DNA from: Brachycybe producta
Taxonomy: Eukaryota > Arthropoda > Diplopoda > Playtdesmida > Andrognathidae
DNA: 64,000 bases
Reading direction: 5' to 3'
Assembly: GCA_036925085.1 (NCBI GenBank)
Contig: JAUPFP010000006.1
Coordinates: 5,471,984 to 5,535,983 of the forward strand
Shown here: positions 57,616 to 64,000 of the stretch, one piece after another
Numbering within the stretch: position 1 is the stretch's first letter
How the letters are laid out: every line of letters begins with the position of its first letter
Position numbers and translations under genes: made by a program
Notes under the pieces: model-generated
Seen by the model: the letters and a program-made list of their open reading frames with translations, nothing else
Databases searched by the model: none
Told to the model about the DNA's origin: nothing

Positions 57616-58052
57616 GGGAGTATATCTATAAAAAACAACTGACATTATGTTGATGCAATATCTGGTATAGCTGTTTAACATGGCTTGTGTTTGGTTTTCG
57701 ATTTACATTCTCCCTTTTCACGAACAGTTATTTTCTGTACGTAATTTAAAGTGTAATAAGTATTTAAATATACTGTGAATCCAATGATATTTTTTTTGCA
57801 AAAGCTAGTTATGACTCTCGCTATTTTTTTTAAAATAATTCTGAAAATAGCCTACATGCTAATTTTCCTAAGCGATTAGAAACTATTTGTCTATGGAAAT
57901 TAGCATGTAGGCTATTTTAAAAATAGAAGGAATCATAACGGGGTTTTGCAAAAGTATCAGTGGATTCACACAATATTTGAGAGCTTATTGCACTTTTAAA
58001 TTACGTTTCAAAAATAACTGTACGCAATTTCTTCATGCCGATAACCTCTTAA
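57616..58052. mobile_element. Foldback MITE, TTAAGAGG..ATCGGCATGAAG end
   Basis: The arms share GAAAATAGCCTACATGCTAATTT and its complement (57841-57865 and 57898-57920), GCAAAAGCTAGTTATGA versus TCATAACGGGGTTTTGC, and GTAATTTAAAGTG versus CACTTTTAAATTAC. The right end is TTCTTCATGCCGATAACCTCTTAA. One-armed relatives lie at 35419-35665 and 45350-45462. Confidence 0.75.
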
Positions 58053-58395
58053 ACAGCATTCAGTCGTTATCATTAAAAAAAACTTGTTTTGTTTGCAAAT
58101 TACTTGCCTTACGCCTGGAATAACTGCCAATAAGACATTTTTACAGCTAATATGATAAAAAAGGAGCAGCAGATGTATTTTGAAAAAAAAAAGAAAGGCA
58201 TGACTTTCACGATTGTGGTACATTGTCGATCTACATGTAAAACTGGTTGTGTTTACACCTAATAGCTGCTGCTTATGTGTTTGAGTAAATTAACTCATGT
58301 TACAACAATTTTCATGCCACTACTATAATGATGTGGATTTTCAAATGCACTCATTTGCAATTTTGCGAGATCCTTCAAAAGAATAGTGCTCTTGG

Positions 58396-58644
58396 CAGTG
58401 GCGGATTTAGTGGGAGGGCGGGGGGAGGGCGGACGGCCACCTCGCGCCCTAAACAGCATTTTTTGGCGCCCCTTTGGTTTAGAATTTCAATTTTTTTTTA
58501 ATTGTCAAAATTGAGAAAAAAAGTTGTGTTTTACTTTAAGTTTGACAATGTTTTTCATTTGTAAAACACCAGTGCCTTTTTAGGGGCACATTTAAAATAA
58601 AAATATAAATAGCCCCCACGCCCAATACCCTAGATCCGCCACTG
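58396..58644. mobile_element. hAT-like MITE, CAGTGGCGGAT ends, 8-bp target duplication
   Basis: The ends are CAGTGGCGGATTTAG and CTAGATCCGCCACTG. Flanking octamers GCTCTTGG (58388-58395) and GCTCTTTG (58645-58652) differ at one base. The length of 249 bp and lack of coding make it non-autonomous. CAGTGGCGGATC ends are common in animal hAT MITEs. Confidence 0.82.
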
Positions 58645-58892
58645 GCTCTTTGTGGCATCTCGGACTAAAAACCGTAGTAAATGTAAGTTTATGTATGTTT
58701 CCTCTCAAGAATGCATAATCGATATGTGGCAGAGATCATATAATGGGGGTAGTTTATTAGAACATGTTCACGCCTTTAAATATCTTACCTAAAGCGTCAC
58801 CAAAAAAATTTTTTTTGCTTATAAAATACATTATAACTAAAGCAGTAAACAAAGCAAAATATATTCTGCAGTTCGTACAGCAAACATTAAAA

Positions 58893-59009
58893 CTAGAGGT
58901 GGGACGAATCCTAAAATGTCCTCGAATCTCCCGAATCTCGAATCCTATATTATTCATTAAGAAGATACAAATAAATGAAATGATATTAAATATTAAATTA
59001 TTAATAATG
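58893..59009. repeat. Family E MITE left part (copy 5)
   Basis: TAGAGGTGGGACGAATCCTAAAATG through TATTATTCATTAAGAAGATAC matches the left third of family E. It is cut off where the mariner remnant begins. Confidence 0.7.
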
Positions 59010-59250
59010 AAAACGTGTTTTCCACTGATTGTAGCAGTACTGGAAGTCATTTTTTGTAAGTGTGCTTAGTTCATCGGTTACAGTTTTTTGGATGTTTGCC
59101 ACAGTCCTATAATAATTAATCTTCAACTTGGATTTCAACTTAGGAAAGAGGTAGAAATCGCATGGCTCTAGATCTGGACTGTCAGGAGGTTGTGGAAGTG
59201 TGGGGATGTTTTTCTTCACCAAAACTCTCGAAAGCGAGTTCGAAGGGACA
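59010..59250 (-). pseudogene. Mariner transposase C-terminal fragment (minus)
   Basis: On the minus strand it reads LVKKNIPTLPQPPDSPDLEP followed by CDFYLFPKLKSKLK, TVANIQKTVTDELSTLTKND and YNQWKTRF. This is the end of a mariner (D,D34D) transposase, including the third catalytic Asp in SPDL.P. It is truncated upstream, so it is inactive. Confidence 0.85.
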
Positions 59251-59620
59251 TTGCAGATGATTGGGTGCTGCACCACGATAACGCGCCTGCTCACACAGCA
59301 CTTTGAATTCGAGAGTTTTTGGCAAAGAAAAACATCCCCACACTTCCACAACCTCCCGGCAGCTCAGACCTTGTGCCTTGCAATTTCTACCACTTTTCTA
59401 AGTTGAAGGGTCATCATTACGGGACTGTGGCAAACATCCAAAAAAACTGTAACTATTGAACACACTTACGGAAAATTACTTCCAGTATTGCTACGATCAG
59501 TGAAAAAACCACTGGAACTGCTGTACGACTTCCCAAAAAGAGTGAACTTTGGAGGAGATTATTTGTAATTTCATGTATTATATACATTTAAATAAAAATC
59601 TGGTACACTTTGGGACAATC
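59247..59620 (+). pseudogene. Mariner transposase C-terminal fragment (plus), frameshifted
   Basis: It starts DDWVLHHDNAPAHTA, which contains the second catalytic Asp (HHDN). It continues after a frameshift and stop as FLAKKNIPTLPQPPGS, GHHYGTVANIQK and CYDQ, with a 3' end extending to about 59620. It lies head-to-head with the minus-strand copy at 59010-59250. Confidence 0.82.
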
Positions 59621-59694
59621 CTCGTAGTAAAAATTCAGCATATGCATGTGCAGAGGATGTACCAATTGTGCACAGGAGCACTAGTAAAGCAATG

Positions 59695-59842
59695 TTTTAG
59701 AGACTTTAGAAGCGCCACAGGCGTCAATGTGGCGATATATGGGCTCCTATAACTATGGGTTATATCGGCCCTAGATCGTTCCATAGTTATAGCAGCCCAT
59801 ATATCACCTCATTGACGTCCGTGGCACTTCTAAAGTTTCTTA
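59695..59842. repeat. Foldback hairpin of about 150 bp
   Basis: GACTTTAGAAGCGCCAC and GTGGCACTTCTAAAGTTTC pair at the base, GCGTCAATGTGGCGATATATGGGC pairs with GCCCATATATCACCTCATTGACG, and CTATAACTATGG pairs with CCATAGTTATAG near the loop. Mismatches are few. Confidence 0.8.
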
Positions 59843-60039
59843 AGGCATGTGGTTTTAGGACAAGAGGCCCTTTAGGTGAAATGGTATTATTAGAGCATAT
59901 ATTTTAGGTCAAATGATGCATAAGTGTTTTAGTGCAAAACATATAGATAGTTTCTTGCAAGATTTGTACTTGTATAGATATTGTAGATAGAAGTATACTG
60001 TAGTATAGCTGTATATATAGAAAGCTATGAGGACGCATC

Positions 60040-60215
60040 TTAATCCTCCTGTCGTGCACGTGCAGGGTGGTTGTCGGGGCGGGCCCAGGTATTCTAATTC
60101 TATTTTTGGTACATAAGAAGTATTCCTGCCAAATTTGGTTTCTATAGGTGAAAGGGTGTGGGAATGCATAGTGGACAAACAGACAGACAACCCACATCCA
60201 AAAATATAGATAAGA
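60040..60215. repeat. Interspersed repeat with GACAAACAGACAGACAA motif
   Basis: CCTGCCAAATTTGGTTTCTA, GTGGACAAACAGACAGACAA and ATATAGATAAGAAG resemble terminal regions of non-autonomous Helitron-like or RTE-like elements of invertebrates. Class is uncertain. Confidence 0.35.
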
Positions 60216-60591
60216 AGATTCATCATATTATAAGTTTATAATGAATATTTTCTTTATGGAAGTATTTTTTTTGTTTGTCAAATTTGAATTCATGTAAAAC
60301 TGATTGATAATATTAATTTTGAATGCTTAGTACTAAGATTTATTTATGAAAGGAGAATTAATATAAATTGCTTTCTTAATGATGTAGCTTTTCTTAAGCA
60401 AATGAGACGAATATTTTTTTTTTTCATTTACAGTATGTTTATTTGGAAGTAACTTAGGTTTAAAAGATTTTTTTTTAAGACTGATATAATTTATTTTGTT
60501 AGAATTATTAGCTTCGAAATTATTAATTTCTTGTGACAATGTCATCTCTCTATCTCTCTGTTTTTGTATATTTCATTATAAATGAAAGGAG

Positions 60592-60687
60592 TTGAGAGCG
60601 AGAGGTAAAGAGAGAAGAGCGAGAGAGAAAGAAGAGTGCTCAAGAAAGAGGGAGAGAGATAGAGAGAAAGAAAGGGGGAGAGAGACA
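60592..60687. repeat. GA-rich simple sequence
   Basis: Interrupted GAGAGA/GAAAGA/GGGAGAG runs. A short CTATCTCTCTG tract at 60544-60562 could pair with it. Confidence 0.85.
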
Positions 60688-60864
60688 TTATATGATGGCA
60701 TAAGATGATGATTACCAACTAAAATAATTATTGGGTGCTTCACTTATTACATGTTTATTTATTTAGATATATGTTATATAATATACCCTTGAGTTTAGAA
60801 GGTATATTATGTATATATGTACAGGGTGGCCAAAAATAGACACTTTAGTATGGAAATGTTTCAC

Positions 60865-61442
60865 TTAAAGAGACCATTGCCTCGAGACATTTCTTGTTAA
60901 AATATTGTCAAGAATTATTCAACGATTACCAAAACGACTTCTAAAATTTAAAAAAAAGTGATTAATATAATTTAAAAAATTAAAAATCAGTTGACTTCTT
61001 ATAAATTAACTTTTATCAGATAGATGCGCCAACAAACAACAGACATTGGCAACAAAACTTCCCAAAGTCTACTCCTCTACTTGAATACTGATGTGTTGCG
61101 ACCACCTCACATTACTTTCATTTCAAACTAATATGGATTTAATATTTGAATTATTCCACATGGAAGGTTGTATTGAGTTGAATAGGAATAGGGAATACCT
61201 ATGTTCCATTAAGGAATTCTGGAAATGTGAGGTGACAACCTTTGCCACAAAAATGGGGGGAGGAGGAGACTTTCGTTTTTGGAAATTTAAAATGGCGTCG
61301 TTTATTGACTCAGGAAAAGTCACTTCATTTTTAAGTTTTTTATGGTTTTAATGACTTATTTTAAATTTTAAAAATCGCTTTGACAATCGTTGGGTAAGTC
61401 TTGATTTTGAAAAGAAATTTCTGGAGGTAATGGTCTCTTTAA
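60865..61442. mobile_element. TTAAAGAGACC-type MITE (family B, copy 5, complete)
   Basis: It begins TTAAAGAGACCATTGCC and ends GGTAATGGTCTCTTTAA, 578 bp. It contains the family blocks CAAACAACAGACATTGGCA, TACTCCTCTACTTGAATACTG and AAAATGGCGTCGTTTA. It is non-coding. Confidence 0.88.
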
Positions 61443-62395
61443 AATAAAATTATGGTTAAAACATGATGCAAGACAAAACTCTCTCTAAAGTTTTTTTTTA
61501 AAAAAAAGTTTAGCTTTGCTTCTGTTAATTATTGGCTAATGTATTTACAGTAAGCTCTTACAAACTAAAATTATCGTTACCCACAATGCATAACGTGCCT
61601 TCTAGTCAGTAAAGCACTTTTTGCACGGAGGAGTTGTGGTTTGATTATTTGATCACTGATTCGATCATTTTGACAGGTATTTTTTTCCAAGGTTGTCATT
61701 AGTACTAATTAATCACTTTTGCACTTGTACGACTAAATAGCATCTTGCGTAGACTAGAAACTATGACCTGCAACCATGTGTCTTTGACTGGAAAATGCAT
61801 TTTTACTGGTTTCCTTAATTTTTTTCAATTCAAACTTCTGCATCTTTTTTTTTTTTTTGTAAACACTCTGTAGATGCTATACATTACATGTATTGCCATC
61901 TATTGTAATTGATTTACGAAACCATGTGTATGTAGACTGGAATACTGTTAAAAAAATTATTATGAGAAACCAGATTTTTGCTCATGTTATGATACCGTCA
62001 CTGGATGACAATCATTGACTGGCAAAAATCGGGTATTTATCTTTAAAAGCCAAAAAAAATACATAATACTGTATATATTCTATGTAATCAACTGTATTAT
62101 GTTAGTGTAATAGAAGACTTACTCAAGTTCTTATTTTCAATATAGAATCTTATAAACTTCCTTTTTTCTTTACTGGCAAAGTTCCAAGTTCCAAGTTTCT
62201 TGGGGGGAAAAAATCCATTGACTGTAATAAACTGAATAATTAGTTCCGGCTTAAGTAAGTTGCCTAAAAATTAATAGGGAAAGATTACCTTTTGTCTATA
62301 ATAGCATTCATAAATAAAGTAGGATGTGCACCAACATACTTGACGTCAACAGAATTTTTTTTATAATATACATTATTATTATTATCATTATTATA

Positions 62396-62625
62396 CTAGT
62401 GGGATAACCCGTCATTAATTACGGGAAGCAAAATTCTAGTTTAATTTTGCTACTAAAATTATTTAACTATTTTATACGGACCTTACTATTGTTTTGAGTT
62501 CTTGGATCGGAAGAGCGCAACATAAAGTTGACCATGAGAAAAGAACCCGGTTTATTTAAATTTAAATAAATTCCGACATGCTTAAACGTTTTTTGTCCTT
62601 GTTATACACAGACAGACAAAGCTTT
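62396..62625 (-). mobile_element. Helitron/Helentron-like non-autonomous element (copy 2)
   Basis: On the minus strand the element ends with a hairpin CCCGTAATTAATGACGGG (62408-62425), then TTATCCCA and CTAG, followed by T: a Helitron 3' terminus. It shares CATGGTCAACTTTATGTTGCGC and TTTATTTAAATT with the copy at 5586-5834. The ACAGACAGACAAAG motif lies at the other edge. Confidence 0.55.
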
Positions 62626-62688
62626 TAATGTATAACATTTTCAAGTTGATTTTTTTTTTGTTTCTTCTTTTATTTTGATTGTCTTTAG

Positions 62689-62853
62689 CAGCAGAAGGTT
62701 TGCCACCCAATGTTCAAACTGTCGAATTGAAGCCATTGCAAGATCCCAAGTTTCAGAAGAACCTTGCCATGGGTAGTTTTACGTGCCTCTTACGAGGTTC
62801 CGATCATAGGAAGCTGTCGAGGCATGCTGATATTATGCAAAATAATCACCATG
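62689..62853 (+). CDS. Dscam: Dscam exon: first cytoplasmic segment
   Basis: Phase 1 to phase 1, 165 bp from the first of three consecutive AGs; donor GTAATT. It encodes AAEGLPPNVQTVELKPLQDP, then KFQKNLAMGSFTCLLRGS and DHRKLSRHADIMQNNHH. This is a basic juxtamembrane stretch without a recognised kinase, SH2 or PDZ signal. The acceptor is CTTTAGCAGCAG: the second AG (exon from 62692) removes one codon and keeps frame; the third would give an immediate TAA. Later cytoplasmic exons and the stop codon lie beyond the window. Confidence 0.85.
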
Positions 62854-63156
62854 GTAATTACTAATTACGTTTTTTTTATTATTATAAATTAATATTTTCT
62901 ACTTACTGACTTTTTCTTAGCATGGTTTGTATATAGCTATTTTGGGTTGAATAAACGGATTCTGGGTCCTTTTTCTCTAAACTAAGTAGTTCTAATACAT
63001 TTTCATCTCAAAACATAATTTTCTCCTAAACTATTTGACATAAACTCATTCCATTTAAACTCTAAAACAGTGTTCTCTAAACCATGTCACCTAAAATTCC
63101 TTTTGCCAAAAGTTATTTCAATCTAGACCTTTTTTTCGTCTAAATCTAATTGCACT

Positions 63157-63400
63157 GAATTCTGGAAATATGAGGTGACAACCTTTGCCACAAAAATAGG
63201 TGGGGGGGGGGAGACTTTCGTTTTTGGAAATTTAAAATGTTGTCGTTTAGTGACTCAGGAAAAGTCACTTAATTTTTAAGTTTTTTTTTTAAATTTTAAT
63301 GATGTATTTTAAATTTTAAAAATCGTTTTGACAATCGTTGGGTAAGTCTTGACAATATTTTTAAAAGAAATTTCTGGAGGATTACTAATGGTCTCTTTAA
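63157..63400 (+). repeat. Right part of TTAAAGAGACC-type MITE (family B, copy 6)
   Basis: It runs from GAATTCTGGAAATATGAGGTG through ACAATCGTTGGGTAAGTCTTG to TAATGGTCTCTTTAA. The left part is missing. Confidence 0.8.
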
Positions 63401-63533
63401 ATGTTTTACATGAAATGTATTAGAAGAACTTTCTTTAAGTATAATTTATGAAATGTGGACCATTTGTCATAGGTGTAATTCTTTAGGTGAACATTATTTA
63501 GGTGAAGTGTCTTGATGCCAAATAACTGTTAAG

Positions 63534-63800
63534 CGGCGACCACACTGGCTTTTTTTCTCGCAAGATTCCTGGAAATAAAATAAGCCAAATATTGTCGTGA
63601 ATCTTGCCACAGTTTTTTTGCAAAATAAAAACACTTTTTCTTCCAAGAGTATATTATCAAATTGGCAATTGGAATTAATTCAAGGACACACTGCAATGAA
63701 TCTTGTTGTTAAATATTGCCAATGGGATTGTCGCTTTATACAAACTTTTTCCTTTAAGGTGCAAATGCACGAGCAATAATCTTGCCACATTTATTGCTAG
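63534..63800. repeat. GCAAGATTC-type interspersed repeat
   Basis: CGACCACACTGGC, CTCGCAAGATTCCTGG and GTGAATCTTGCCACAG match motifs in 35796-36010 and 50556-51340. The right boundary is not defined. Confidence 0.4.
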
Positions 63801-64000
63801 AGTTATTTGCTGAAGTGTTTCCACTGACATACAATTTTTTTTTCAAGTGTTTTCAGCAATATTTCCAGACATCGAATGTCTGGCCAACTTCCACAAAATA
63901 TGTCAGATTAGTTTACACATGAGGTAGAGGCTGGACATTTTTAATCTACTGTTGTAGACTTCAAATTTAAAAAAAAATCATATTGTGCCACCACATGTGT

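Larger units (their letters stand above)
56953..62688 (+). other. Intron between the membrane exon and first cytoplasmic exon (5.7 kb)
   Basis: It contains several foldback elements (57333-57525, 57616-58052, 59695-59842), a hAT MITE, and a family E fragment. Inverted mariner remnants, a GA-rich tract, a complete family B MITE and a Helitron-like fragment complete it. No host coding is recognised in the gaps. Confidence 0.75.
62854..64000 (+). other. Intron sequence to the window end
   Basis: It contains degenerate TCTAAA repeats at about 62960-63130, a family B right half (63157-63400), TTTAGGTGAA-type units near 63475-63510, and a GCAAGATTC-type repeat from 63534. No exon was recognised. 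Confidence 0.7.

Overview
The window is eukaryotic, AT-rich and intron-dominated. It carries one plus-strand gene that runs through almost all of it. That gene is a long-form Dscam-family cell-adhesion receptor (Down syndrome cell adhesion molecule), partial at both ends. I assembled 22 exons between 4592 and 62853. Counting one of the two alternative Ig7 exons, they give 3447 coding bases (1149 codons), and every splice phase closes without a frame conflict. The domain order is Ig6 (C-terminal half), Ig7, Ig8, Ig9, FN1, FN2, FN3, FN4, Ig10, FN5, FN6, one membrane helix, and the first cytoplasmic exon. This is the canonical Dscam order with Ig10 between FN4 and FN5. The N-terminal Ig1-Ig6a exons lie upstream of the window and the rest of the cytoplasmic tail lies downstream.

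The Ig7 exon is present twice in tandem (6923-7213 and 7633-7923). Both copies are exactly 291 bp with the same phase, which is the arrangement expected of an alternatively used pair. Ig7 is the domain diversified by the exon 9 array of insect and crustacean Dscam1. A small number of Ig7 duplicates, rather than dozens, suggests an arthropod outside Pancrustacea, such as a chelicerate or a myriapod. This placement is inference; nothing in the window fixes the species.

The rest of the window is intron. Intron sizes range from 75 bp to 15.6 kb, the longest lying between FN6 and the membrane exon. The introns are loaded with non-autonomous DNA transposons, many of them long foldback hairpins. Main families are: a roughly 750-bp hairpin with TTAAGAGGCTACATC ends (seven copies); a roughly 600-bp element with TTAAAGAGACCATTACC ends (six copies); a TTCGAATCC-rich element (five copies); and several smaller foldback families. 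Some are nested with visible target-site duplications. Decayed hAT and mariner transposase fragments, a LINE fragment and Helitron-like 3' ends are also present.

Five intact tRNA-Gly(TCC) genes and one tRNA-Gly pseudogene sit inside the introns, on both strands. Four of the six form two inverted pairs. One pair lies in the arms of a 1.5-kb imperfect palindrome. Microsatellites and minisatellites are common. No other protein-coding gene is supported.
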